Source: SCUS01 sp966211675
GTDB taxonomy: Bacteria > Myxococcota_A > Polyangia > Polyangiales > Ga0077539
NCBI GenBank assembly: GCA_966211675.1
Contig: CBIHPK010000008.1
Coordinates: 30,461 to 94,460, forward strand
Direction: 5' to 3'
DNA: 64,000 nt
Below the pieces are notes generated by a model, which was given only the letters and a program-made list of their open reading frames with translations, did no database searches and was not told the origin of the DNA. Shown here piece by piece: positions 56,144-63,991 of this stretch; position 1 is the stretch's first letter; every line of letters begins with the position of its first letter. Position numbers and translations under genes: made by a program.

Positions 56144-56946
56144 CGGCCCCGGCTCTCGTGCGCGCGACCTTCCTCGGGCACGCCGTGGGCGGCGGCGTCT
56201 CGGCCCGGATGCGCGACGCGCTCTTGGCCGTCGAGGCGGACCTGCGCGCCGAGCACGCGGGCCTGCCCGAGCCCCGGCCGGACTTCGTCGCCTGGTGCGG
56301 CGTGCGCCAGGGCCTCGGCGGCTACCGCGAGGGCGCGGGCTTCCACGCCAAGGGCGTCGCGATCGACATCGACTACGAGCTCAACCCCTACATCGCCACG
56401 CGCACCGGCACGGCGCTCGGCGGCGAGGCCGCGGGCGCGAAGCTCGGCGTGCGGGCGGCCGCGCTCGCCGCCTGCGACCGGGCCTGCGCCGCGGCGGGCG
56501 TCGCGTGCGACCTCGCGGCACGCCGGAAGGGCGAGCCCACGGGCGCGGTGTGGGACCGCTTCGACGCGGTGCACCGGGCGCTGGTCGGGTACTTCGCGCC
56601 CTGGTTCCACGCGGAGGCCGTGCTCATCCGCCGGCGGCCCGTGCCGCACGCGGACGTCGCGGCGCCGGCGGCGTTCGCGGCCCTCGCGGGCGAGCTGCTC
56701 GTCGCCGTCGACCGGGTGCCCGTGCAGGTGCTGCGCGACTACGAGGCCGTGCGCGTCCCCATGGTGCGAGGCGCGCCCTCGGTGCTGCCGAGCGTGACGC
56801 GCAACCCCGCGCGCGGGTTCCTGACGATCCCGAGGCACGTGGCCGTCGCGCTCTGCGACGTCGGGACGATGCGCTGGGGCGCCTGCGACTTCGGCGCGGC
56901 CGAGAGCGGGGACATCATGCACTTCGATGCGCCGAGGCTCGCGTGA
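56140..56946 (+). CDS. M15-type D-Ala-D-Ala peptidase endolysin
   Basis: 268 residues from GTG 56140. GFHAKGVAIDIDYELNPYI (His69, Asp76 region) and ESGDIMHFD (Asp258, His261) form the zinc set of M15/VanY-like peptidases, which cut peptidoglycan stem peptides. The N-terminal ~60 residues are helical. No signal peptide, so it needs a holin or membrane channel to reach the wall. Next to a GH25 lysozyme, giving both peptide and glycan cleavage. Confidence 0.8.
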   Translation: MTAPALVRATFLGHAVGGGVSARMRDALLAVEADLRAEHAGLPEPRPDFVAWCGVRQGLGGYREGAGFHAKGVAIDIDYELNPYIATRTGTALGGEAAGAKLGVRAAALAACDRACAAAGVACDLAARRKGEPTGAVWDRFDAVHRALVGYFAPWFHAEAVLIRRRPVPHADVAAPAAFAALAGELLVAVDRVPVQVLRDYEAVRVPMVRGAPSVLPSVTRNPARGFLTIPRHVAVALCDVGTMRWGACDFGAAESGDIMHFDAPRLA

Positions 56947-57695
56947 TGGGCGCGCTGGACGTGGCCGAGCTCGTGCTGCAGCGCGAGCTGCGCAAGAGCG
57001 CGCCGCCCCCCGACGCGCTCACCACGGGCATCGTGGATGTGCACCACGACGACGGGCCCTACGACCTCGCCGCGGCGAAGGCTGGCGGGATCGTCGCGGT
57101 GATCTCGAAGTGCACCGAGGGCGGCGACTGGGTCGACAAGGGCTACGTTCGCCTCGCCGTCGAGGCCAAGCGGGAGGGCCTGCTCCTCGGGCTCTACCAC
57201 TACCTCAACGCCCGCCCGGGGAAGCTCCAGGCCGAGCACTTCCTCGCGCTCGCGGCCGACCACCCGGAGGCGTTACTGGTGCTCGACCACGAGGACAACG
57301 CGAAGAGCGACTTCGGCACCGGCAGCGTCGAGACGGCCGTCGAGTTCATCCGCACGGTCGTCGAGGCGACGGGGCGGCACCCGGTCTTCTACACGTTCGA
57401 TCACTTCCTCCGCGGGCTCATCGAGCGCGCCTCGGCCGAGCAGCGACGGGTGCTCGGGCTCTGCCCGTTGTGGCTCGCGAAGTACGGGCCCGCGCCGCGC
57501 GCGCTGCCTGAGCCCTTCGCGCCTGAGCGCTGGGCGCTCTGGCAGTACAGCGACGGGCCGGGCCAGGGGCCGTCCGACCGCGTGCGCTACCCCCGCGGCG
57601 TCCCCGGGTGGCGCGACCCGGTGCAGGACCGCAGCTGCTTCCGGGGGTCGGAGGACGACCTGCGCGTGTGGTGGAAGACCGCGGGGCTCGGGTGA
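56946..57695 (+). CDS. GH25 lysozyme (endolysin)
   Basis: 249 residues, one-base overlap with the peptidase. Catalytic-domain landmarks: TGIVDVHHDDG (Asp31), VISKCTEGGDWVDKGY, GLYHYLNARPG, LVLDHEDN (Asp114, Glu116), GRHPVFYT, PLWLAKYG and LWQYSDG. GH25 muramidases cleave the MurNAc-GlcNAc bond. No signal peptide or binding repeats are seen. Confidence 0.88.
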   Translation: MGALDVAELVLQRELRKSAPPPDALTTGIVDVHHDDGPYDLAAAKAGGIVAVISKCTEGGDWVDKGYVRLAVEAKREGLLLGLYHYLNARPGKLQAEHFLALAADHPEALLVLDHEDNAKSDFGTGSVETAVEFIRTVVEATGRHPVFYTFDHFLRGLIERASAEQRRVLGLCPLWLAKYGPAPRALPEPFAPERWALWQYSDGPGQGPSDRVRYPRGVPGWRDPVQDRSCFRGSEDDLRVWWKTAGLG

Positions 57696-57769
57696 ACTTC
57701 CTCGACACGCTCGGGTGGGCGTCGCTCTTGGTCCCGATCGTCGGCCTCTTCGCGTGGGCGGCCTGGTGA
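57692..57769 (+). CDS. Micro membrane protein
   Basis: 25 residues from GTG 57692, in GTGA overlap with both neighbours. One hydrophobic helix (GWASLLVPIVGLFAWAAW). Too short to classify, but the overlaps argue for translation. Confidence 0.35.
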   Translation: MNFLDTLGWASLLVPIVGLFAWAAW

Positions 57770-57903
57770 TCCGATCCCTCCTCTCCCTCGGGCGCGCGCT
57801 CACGGCCCCGGGCCAGCGCCAACGCTCCTCGGTCGACCTCTGGCTGAGCACGACCGCCTCGCCCACGCGCTGGCCGAGGAGCGCGACCTCCGCGCACGCG
57901 TAG
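57766..57903 (+). pseudogene. Possible frameshifted coiled-coil (spanin-like) gene
   Basis: Read from GTG 57766 the frame ends after 45 residues in low-complexity Ser/Thr/Pro. Stepping back one base near 57838 instead gives LAEHDRLAHALAEERDLRAR, a strong coiled coil of the kind found in Rz-like spanins. Either the gene is broken or it is translated with a shift. It is the last phage-like reading frame. Confidence 0.3.
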
Positions 57904-58303
57904 CGATCCTGACGCGTCTAACCCATTCCACAGGCGTTGCACGGTCGCGGGTTGAACTTCGCGCGGGCGCTGGGGAGCTCCGATGCGGGCGCTGCCGCAG
58001 TGGGATCACCCGCCAGTCGGTCAAGCGGACCTCCATCCTTCGCAGACAACGGCCGTTCAAAGGCAGCCGCAGACGCGTCACGGGCGCCTAGTCGACCCGG
58101 GGCACTATCCCTGGGAGCATTCCTGCTGGGCCAGCGTGAGTCGGCATGCTGACCACGTTGTGCGTCCCCGGCGGCTACCGTCCCCTGAGCACTCCACTTT
58201 TCGGCCGCACCACCGCAATCGATGCCGACCAGCACATCGTTGCCTGCCGACGAGCATCGCCCTGGTGTTGACACCTGCTGGGGGTAGGCGCTACCGCTCC
58301 CCC
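57904..58303. other. Phage/host junction region without a gene
   Basis: About 400 bases with no convincing coding frame; base composition falls from that of the phage toward the lower-GC defence genes. The right attachment site, if this is an integrated prophage, should lie here. No direct repeat could be tested because the left end is outside the window. TTGACA at 58268-58273, inside a GGTGTTGACACC dyad, is a likely -35 for the RloA-like gene. Confidence 0.5.
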
Positions 58304-59692
58304 GTGCTGCTGCAGTTCGCCGTCGAAAATTTCCGATCATTTCACGGCGAGACCGTGTTCAGCATGCTTGCCCCGCCGGGAGATGCAGCGGCTTCGGTTG
58401 AAATCCCGGGATACCCATCGCTCCGTGTCATGCGAGTGGCGGCCTTGTATGGGGCCAATGCTTCGGGCAAGTCTAATCTCGTTAAAGCCATCTCGGCCAT
58501 TACGTCACTGATTGTCGAAGGTACTACTCCTGGCGATCGTCTCCCGGCAGCACCATTTCGGCTTGACGAAGCCGCCGCTCAGCGCCCCTCTCGTTGCCAA
58601 GTCGACTTCGTGGCACAAGGCGAACGCTACAGCTACATGCTCGAGTTTTCGGCGGAACAAGTGTGTGCGGAGGCGCTTTACCAGGTCACTCTATCCGGCC
58701 AGGAAGAACTCGTGTTCGAACGCTCGGCGATTGAAGGCAAGGAGCACGACGTCAAGCTCGGGCGCCTCCTGTCGTCGGGTGGCAAGGGCAGGCGGCAATT
58801 CGCCCGCTTTGTAGCGAAGGGGACTAGACCCAACCAGCCCCTACTGACGGAGTTCGCACAACGAAATGTGTCCGAGGTTGAACGAGCGCATGGCTGGTTT
58901 GAGCACTTCATCACCGTAATCGGCGCAGATGTCCCGTTTCTTCCGCTGCTGTCGCATTTGAGAAGCAACAATGACTTTCGTGCCTTCTACTGCGACAGAC
59001 TCAAGGCGATGGGTACAGGCATCAACGCAGTCGAAGTACTCTCTCGTCCCGATTCCAATGCCAAGGCTTGGATCGACAGGGTAACGAAGGCCTCAAAGGA
59101 TGGTGGGGTGCCTGCGGAGTTACTTCATCTTATCGCGAAGGTGGGTCATGCGCCAGAAGGACATGCGGTCGATGTTGAATCGGACGAAGCAGTTGTGCAT
59201 GAACTCCTCTTCCATCATCGGACACGAGAAGGCGGATTGGAGAAGTTTCGACTGGCCGACGAGTCAGACGGAACAAGACGTCTCCTGCACCTTTTGCCGG
59301 TGATCTTTTACGCGGCTACGAGCCAGCGCACATTCGTTATCGACGAACTCGATCGCAGCCTGCACACTGCTCTAACGCGGAGGTTTGTCTCCGACTTCCT
59401 GATGAGTTGCAATGCCGCGACCGCACCGAGTCAACTTATCTTTACGACCCACGACACAAATCTCCTCAACGGCTCTCTCCTTCCGCCAGCCTCGATATGG
59501 TTTGTGGAGAAGGACTCTGCTGGAGCGTCGCACATCCATTCCCTAGCGGAGTACAAACACGATCAAGTCGATATCCTACTCAAAGATCTCGAGGCAGGAT
59601 ACCTTCAGGGCCGATTTGGTGCGATCCCGTTCTTCTCAGATCGCGGACGATTGTCTAGCTGGGGAGACTGCAAGTCGGAGGCTAACGAGTGA
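58304..59692 (+). CDS. RloA-like AAA ATPase (abortive infection)
   Basis: 462 residues from GTG 58304. N-terminus LLQFAVENFRSFHGETVF is the AAA_15/SMC-like start; Walker A GANASGKSN is near residue 50, the signature region LADESDGTRRLLHLLPVI near 310, Walker B VIDELDRSLH (Asp347, Glu348) and TTHDTNLL the H-loop. RloA (AbiLi) works with RloB (AbiLii), encoded next with a 4-nt overlap. Codons are clearly less GC-rich than in the phage (many A/T third positions), a sign of horizontal transfer. Anti-phage defence is the family role. Confidence 0.85.
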   Translation: MLLQFAVENFRSFHGETVFSMLAPPGDAAASVEIPGYPSLRVMRVAALYGANASGKSNLVKAISAITSLIVEGTTPGDRLPAAPFRLDEAAAQRPSRCQVDFVAQGERYSYMLEFSAEQVCAEALYQVTLSGQEELVFERSAIEGKEHDVKLGRLLSSGGKGRRQFARFVAKGTRPNQPLLTEFAQRNVSEVERAHGWFEHFITVIGADVPFLPLLSHLRSNNDFRAFYCDRLKAMGTGINAVEVLSRPDSNAKAWIDRVTKASKDGGVPAELLHLIAKVGHAPEGHAVDVESDEAVVHELLFHHRTREGGLEKFRLADESDGTRRLLHLLPVIFYAATSQRTFVIDELDRSLHTALTRRFVSDFLMSCNAATAPSQLIFTTHDTNLLNGSLLPPASIWFVEKDSAGASHIHSLAEYKHDQVDILLKDLEAGYLQGRFGAIPFFSDRGRLSSWGDCKSEANE

Positions 59693-60321
59693 TTCGCCGA
59701 ACTGCAATCGTCAACCGGTCCGTTCAAGATCGCGATGCAAGGGTCTTCGTTATTGCAGTTGAAGGTGCGACAACAGAACCTAGTTACTTTCACTCACTCC
59801 AGGAAAACGATCTAATTCCGCGTCACCGCGTAAAGTTGCATATTGTATTTCCCGATAATCATGCCAGTGCGCCTTGGTACGTCTTAGGCGCTGCCGAGGG
59901 GGCAGTGGTCGGCCTAGCGAATTTTGACGAAACGTGGTTAGTTTTTGACCTCGACGAGCAAACCGGCAGCAACCGTCGTGAGCAGATCATTGCTGTTACT
60001 AACGATGCCCGGAAGCGTGGCTGGGGCGTGGCCCTGAGCTGTCCATCGTTTGAGCTATGGCTCCTGCTGCACGCCGAAGAGTGCGGCCTTGACGAAGTCA
60101 CCGGCCTAAGCGCGAGTGTCGAGCGCCTGATAAGATCCGCATTCGGCGAGTACACTAAGAACCGCACCCCAGCGCAGTGTTTGAGACCAGACGCGATTGC
60201 GAAGGCGATAGAGCGAGCACGAAAGCTCGATCCTGATCCACGATCTCCGATTCCAGTGACTCCGGCGACAAGAGTCTACCAACTCATTGAGCGCCTGATG
60301 GTTCATCGTCGAGCCGCCTAG
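59689..60321 (+). CDS. RloB-like TOPRIM nuclease (abortive infection)
   Basis: 210 residues, GTGA overlap with the ATPase gene. EGATTEPSYF near residue 25 supplies the TOPRIM Glu, VFDLDEQTG near 86 the DxD, and SCPSFELWLLLH the conserved RloB segment. The ending RVYQLIERLMVH is typical. Toprim/OLD-like nuclease subunit of the RloAB pair, expected to be triggered by infection. Confidence 0.85.
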   Translation: MIRRTAIVNRSVQDRDARVFVIAVEGATTEPSYFHSLQENDLIPRHRVKLHIVFPDNHASAPWYVLGAAEGAVVGLANFDETWLVFDLDEQTGSNRREQIIAVTNDARKRGWGVALSCPSFELWLLLHAEECGLDEVTGLSASVERLIRSAFGEYTKNRTPAQCLRPDAIAKAIERARKLDPDPRSPIPVTPATRVYQLIERLMVHRRAA

Positions 60322-60704
60322 AGTTTGGACCCCGTTTCATGGCCTGTTGACTCTTGATTCCTCGCGCCCTTATTCCTCCGCGCGCATTATTGCGCCAAGA
60401 TCCGGGCGAGTGCAGGAATGCTGCGCGATGCGTTCACCAGCCAAGCCGCAGGCCGACTGGAAGCGTCGATGGAGCCAACGGGCTGCTGCTGACAATCTGG
60501 ATCAGCAGACGAGCGCGGTCACGCGCCGACGCGTTCGGCAGCTCGGGCACCGAGCGCGCCTACCACGCCGTCTGCATCGTCTACGACGGACCATGAACCA
60601 CGCGACCCCGCACCGGTGCGCGGGGTGAGTCTTGTGATCGTGATGAGCGCGAGGAGGAAGGAGAGATGGAGGGGCAGCCGCGAGAGCACAGCGGCCGGGA
60701 GCTG
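60322..60704. other. Intergenic region between convergent genes
   Basis: No complete gene is supported. The stretch up to 60596 has one frame ending SRADAFGSSGTERAYHAVCI and then VYDGP and TGA, which could be the 3' remnant of an inactivated secreted-protein gene. No start or upstream continuation supports it. Confidence 0.4.
60605..60626. terminator. Hairpin between convergent RloB-like and R-subunit-like genes
   Basis: ACCCCGC (60605-60611) pairs with GCGGGGT (60620-60626) over an 8-nt loop, followed by GAGTCTTG. Located between two genes pointing toward each other, it may terminate both. Confidence 0.45.
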
Positions 60705-61904
60705 CTACTCGTCGGCCCCAGCCTTCATCCGTCGCACCTGCTCCTCGTAGGCCATCAGCACGAGCGGTCGGAGCTTCTCCACGTCCTTGATGGCGCCGAA
60801 GTAGACGCGGCTCGCGCCGATCCCTTCGGGGGCGGGCTCGACCTCGAAGCCGTGCGCGAGGAGGCGCACCTGCTCGACGGGCACGCGCGTCACCAGCGCC
60901 TTCCGCGGGCCGGTGCACCACGCGCGGAGGAACCACTGCGTGACCTTCCCGAGGTTGATCCCAAAGTAGGCGGTGGTGTCCTTGTAGCCGATGGGCTGCT
61001 TGCTCGCCGACTCGGCGCAGATGCGGCCCACGACCTCGAAGAGCTCCATCTCCTCCGCGGTCGTGACGATGCTGGCGCGGGCGGCCTCGCCGGCCTCCCC
61101 CGAGGGGATGGAGGTCCGCACGGGCGACGGCGGGGCCTCCGCGGTGGGGACGGCTTGAGGCGCCGCCGGGGCGGGGCTGGCGATCTCCTGCTGGATCGAG
61201 CGCGTCATCATCTCCAGCAGCGTGCTCTGCACCGCGCGCTTCACGATCGGCGAGAAACGGTCGATGACCTTCCCGGTGACTCGACCCGGCACCAGGTCGA
61301 GCTCGCTGAGGAGGAAGCGCACGAAGTTCTCGGACGGGTTCCGGAGCACCTCGTTGACGAGGCCCGTCAGGCGCTCGGTGTAGATGATGTCCTCGGCGGC
61401 CGATTGGATCGCCGCCGGGTTGAAGCCGTCCTTCGTGAAGGCGCGCAGGTTGTCCGCGTCGCGCTCGGTGAAGGAGAGGATGTCGAACTCGAAGAAGGGT
61501 GCGGCGTCCATCATGTTGGGAGCACGCAGGTCGGTGAAGAAGCGATACCTCGTGCCGTTCGTCACGACCCCGACGTGCACGCCGGGTGTCGCGTTGAAGT
61601 AGCGCGCGAGCTGCCCGTCATGGTCCTCGGGCGCCGAGCCGAGCGGCTTGCACTCGATGAACATCGCAGGCTCGCCGTTGATGCGGATGACGTAGTCGAC
61701 CTTCTCCATGCCGCCGCTAGGGCGCTTCTTGGCGAAGTCGGCGATGTACTCCGGGCCGACCTCCTGCGGGTCGTAGACGTCGAAGCCGAGCACCTGCAGG
61801 AACGGAATGATGAGGGCCTGCTTGGTCGCCTCCTCGCCCTTCACGTGCTGCTGCCGCTTGCGGACCTGATCCGAGAGCTGCCGAAGATCGTCTGATAGTC
61901 CCAT
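60705..61904 (-). CDS. Type I restriction R-subunit N-terminal-like PD-(D/E)XK protein
   Basis: 399 residues from ATG 61904, preceded by GGAGGA (7 nt) and TAGCGT. The N-terminal domain (GEEATKQALIIPFLQVLGFD ... MEKVDYVIRINGEPAMFIEC-K, i.e. D...ExK) is the HsdR_N/COG4748 nuclease fold. The middle is helical with an ETF... dimerisation pattern and the C-terminal 120 residues form a second domain. No helicase or HsdM/HsdS genes are near, so it is a stand-alone family member of uncertain function, here beside RloAB. Confidence 0.75.
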   Translation of the reverse strand: MGLSDDLRQLSDQVRKRQQHVKGEEATKQALIIPFLQVLGFDVYDPQEVGPEYIADFAKKRPSGGMEKVDYVIRINGEPAMFIECKPLGSAPEDHDGQLARYFNATPGVHVGVVTNGTRYRFFTDLRAPNMMDAAPFFEFDILSFTERDADNLRAFTKDGFNPAAIQSAAEDIIYTERLTGLVNEVLRNPSENFVRFLLSELDLVPGRVTGKVIDRFSPIVKRAVQSTLLEMMTRSIQQEIASPAPAAPQAVPTAEAPPSPVRTSIPSGEAGEAARASIVTTAEEMELFEVVGRICAESASKQPIGYKDTTAYFGINLGKVTQWFLRAWCTGPRKALVTRVPVEQVRLLAHGFEVEPAPEGIGASRVYFGAIKDVEKLRPLVLMAYEEQVRRMKAGADE

Positions 61905-62113
61905 CGAGTCCTCCAGCGACGGACGCTACTCCACCCAGGGCGAGCGTGCGTGTCCGCTCTCGCCAGACCGTCCGACTCAGTCCTCGACAACTGCCCCTGG
62001 TGCGGCCGCACCCGCAGCCTCCCTGACCTCCCCCCTTCCGCTGATCGGCCCACCCCCAACGACGCCCTCGGCCCTCACGGGGCGGGGGCATTTTTCGTTT
62101 GGGCGCCGAGGCG

Positions 62114-62119
62114 TACGCT
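62114..62119 (+). promoter_or_regulatory. Leaderless promoter of the 62127 gene
   Basis: TACGCT is followed by 7 nt and GTG 62127; TTTCGT about 20 nt upstream is a weak -35. A T-rich run GCATTTTTCGTTT just before it could also end transcription from the left. Confidence 0.45.
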
Positions 62120-62126
62120 CGCGCCC

Positions 62127-62495
62127 GTGGACACGACGGGCTGCCCTCGGTGCGTGGCGGAGCGGCGGGCGCGGCGGGTGCGGGTGGCGATGACGGTCGC
62201 CCTGACCCTCGCCGCTGCATCCATGGGCGCGATCTGCTGCCTGAGCATGACGGTGCCCCTCACGGATGCACCGCCCGACTACCCCCTCGACCAAGCCCTA
62301 CGGGTCCAGGCCACCGCGCTGCGGTTCGCGACCATTGGGGGACTGGCCGCGGGTGTTGCTGTACTCTTGAAGGCGCTGCTCGAGTGGTTCGCCCGCAGCG
62401 CCTCGACTCCGCTCCCTCCGCCCGCCGCCGACCCGTTGGCGACCTACCGCGAGGGACCGCCGGTGGAGTGCCCGCGCCACCCGTTCGCGCGGTGA
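62127..62495 (+). CDS. Small zinc-knuckle two-helix membrane protein
   Basis: 122 residues from GTG 62127, chosen over ATG 61950 because of the TACGCT box at the leaderless distance and the T-rich sequence inside the longer version. CPRC at the N-terminus and one basic segment precede two hydrophobic helices (MTVALTLAAASMGAICCLSM; FATIGGLAAGVAVLLKALLE) and a Pro-rich tail. Host-type gene; function unknown. Confidence 0.5.
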   Translation: MDTTGCPRCVAERRARRVRVAMTVALTLAAASMGAICCLSMTVPLTDAPPDYPLDQALRVQATALRFATIGGLAAGVAVLLKALLEWFARSASTPLPPPAADPLATYREGPPVECPRHPFAR

Positions 62496-62644
62496 CCTAG
62501 GCCCGCGGAACGCGCGGTCAGGTCAGCGGTTGGCAGCGTGGTTCCGGACGCCACCTTCCCATGATGCCGATAGCCCTCACCCACATCGCGAAGTGAGCGC
62601 AGCTACAACCTGCGGCACCATCGACGATGCGGGGCGATGGGCCT

Positions 62645-62650
62645 TAGGAT
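62645..62650 (+). promoter_or_regulatory. Leaderless promoter of the CGxCG lipoprotein gene
   Basis: TAGGAT, 6 nt, then ATG 62657. Same spacing class as the boxes upstream of 46904, 47461, 9920, 10657 and 62127. Confidence 0.5.
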
Positions 62651-62656
62651 CGCGAG

Positions 62657-63991
62657 ATGGGCGTACAGCCGGTGGGCACGGGCGGAGAGCGGGCCGGCGC
62701 GCGAGGGGCGGCCCTGCTCGGGCTGCTCGCGGTCCTGACTTCTGGCTGCGAGGTCGCACCCTCACCCGCCATGATGGACGCGGGGCCGGTCGTTCGTGAT
62801 GGCGCGAACCCCGAGGAGGTCGTCGGCTCCACGGACGCTGCCGTACCGCCCGACGACCTCCGCTTCGAGCTCGCATTCCAGTCCGATCCCAACAGTTGCG
62901 GCAGTTCGGGCTACCGGTGTCCGACCGGCGTCTACCGGGGGCAGGAGTCCTTCTGCGAGCGCGGCGTGTGCGGCATCCGCTGCCGCGCTGGCCTGACAGC
63001 GTGCCCCGGCGCCTGTATCGATCTCGCGACCACACGGGATTCGTGCGGCTCATGCGGCCACGCCTGCTCGAGCGATCAGACGTGCGTCGATGGCGTGTGT
63101 GCGTCCTGCCCCCGTGGCCGCGCGTATTGCGACGTGCACAACCGGGACCTGTCCGGCTGCCCGAACGACCTCCTGACCGAGCTGGACAACTGCGGAGCGT
63201 GCGGCGCGCGCTGTCCCCCCTCGGTTCACGGCACGGTGCGGTGCGAAGCGGGTGGGTGCGTTCAGAGCTGCGAGATCGGATGGGCGGACTGCAACGGCGT
63301 GGCGAGCGACGGCTGCGAGGCCGAGCTGCGCTCCGATCGTCGGACGTGTGGCGCTTGTGGCACGTCGTGCGCCGCGGGCTCGCTCTGCCGCGAGGGTCGC
63401 TGCGTCGTCGAGTTGATCGAGGAACTCCCCGCGTCGCGACCGATCGCGCCGATCTCTCATGCCGTGACCGACCGGGTGCGGCCGACCTTCCGCTGGGCGC
63501 TCCCGGACTGGTCGATCGCCGTGGGCGTCCGCCTCGAACTGTGCGCTGACCGGCGATGCGAGCGTCGCCTGCAGACCCTGGACGTGACGGGGTCGGAGCA
63601 CCAGCTCCGCGATCCGCTCCCGGCGGGCGCCGCGTTCTGGCGGGTGACCACGCGCACGGCCACTGCGCTCGGGCCCTCGGTGAGTCCCACGTGGGTGCTC
63701 TACGTCGAGCCATCGGCCTGCCCTCGCAGCCCCTTCTCGATCCGCGCGGACGACTTCGACGGCGATGCTCTACCAGATGTCACGGTGCGCCGCGCGAGCG
63801 AGGTCTCGATCACCTACAGCAGTGGCATTCCCTCGTGGAGCTACGCGTTCGCGTCCGAGGGGTGCGTCGACACCGGCGCTGGGTGGCCAACCTGCAGTTG
63901 GAGCACGTTGCGAAACGTCGGTGGCGTAGGAGATGTCACCGGGGACTTTAGCGGCGCCCGTTCCGTGACCCACCTCGCGACGACTTCGTGA
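62657..63991 (+). CDS. Secreted CGxCG lipoprotein with FG-GAP-like end
   Basis: 444 residues. A lipoprotein signal (ALLGLLAVLTSGCEVAP, lipobox TSGC) is followed by four Cys-rich repeats (CPGACIDLATTRDSCGSCGHAC; NCGACGARC; TCGACGTSC). A fibronectin-like domain then follows (RPTFRWALPDWSIAVGVRLE) and the start of an FG-GAP-type repeat (DDFDGDALPDVTV). This is a typical Polyangia surface lipoprotein. The final 20 residues do not resemble the repeat, while another frame continues with RDDFV, so the end may be frameshifted or cut by the window edge. Confidence 0.65.
   Translation: MGVQPVGTGGERAGARGAALLGLLAVLTSGCEVAPSPAMMDAGPVVRDGANPEEVVGSTDAAVPPDDLRFELAFQSDPNSCGSSGYRCPTGVYRGQESFCERGVCGIRCRAGLTACPGACIDLATTRDSCGSCGHACSSDQTCVDGVCASCPRGRAYCDVHNRDLSGCPNDLLTELDNCGACGARCPPSVHGTVRCEAGGCVQSCEIGWADCNGVASDGCEAELRSDRRTCGACGTSCAAGSLCREGRCVVELIEELPASRPIAPISHAVTDRVRPTFRWALPDWSIAVGVRLELCADRRCERRLQTLDVTGSEHQLRDPLPAGAAFWRVTTRTATALGPSVSPTWVLYVEPSACPRSPFSIRADDFDGDALPDVTVRRASEVSITYSSGIPSWSYAFASEGCVDTGAGWPTCSWSTLRNVGGVGDVTGDFSGARSVTHLATTS

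Noticed and set aside
57937..58152. 71-codon plus-strand open frame in the junction
   Set aside because: No ribosome site, low-complexity Ala/Ser/Arg translation, competing frames equally open.
60347..60628. Overlapping 80-93 codon open frames after the RloB-like gene
   Set aside because: No start context and mutually overlapping; only the last ~25 codons of one frame look protein-like, so at most a gene remnant.
61950..62495. Longer 181-residue version of the zinc-knuckle membrane protein
   Set aside because: The extra N-terminal part spans a T-rich run and the TACGCT box at the leaderless distance from GTG 62127; the short start is better supported, though CPWC in the extension is noted.
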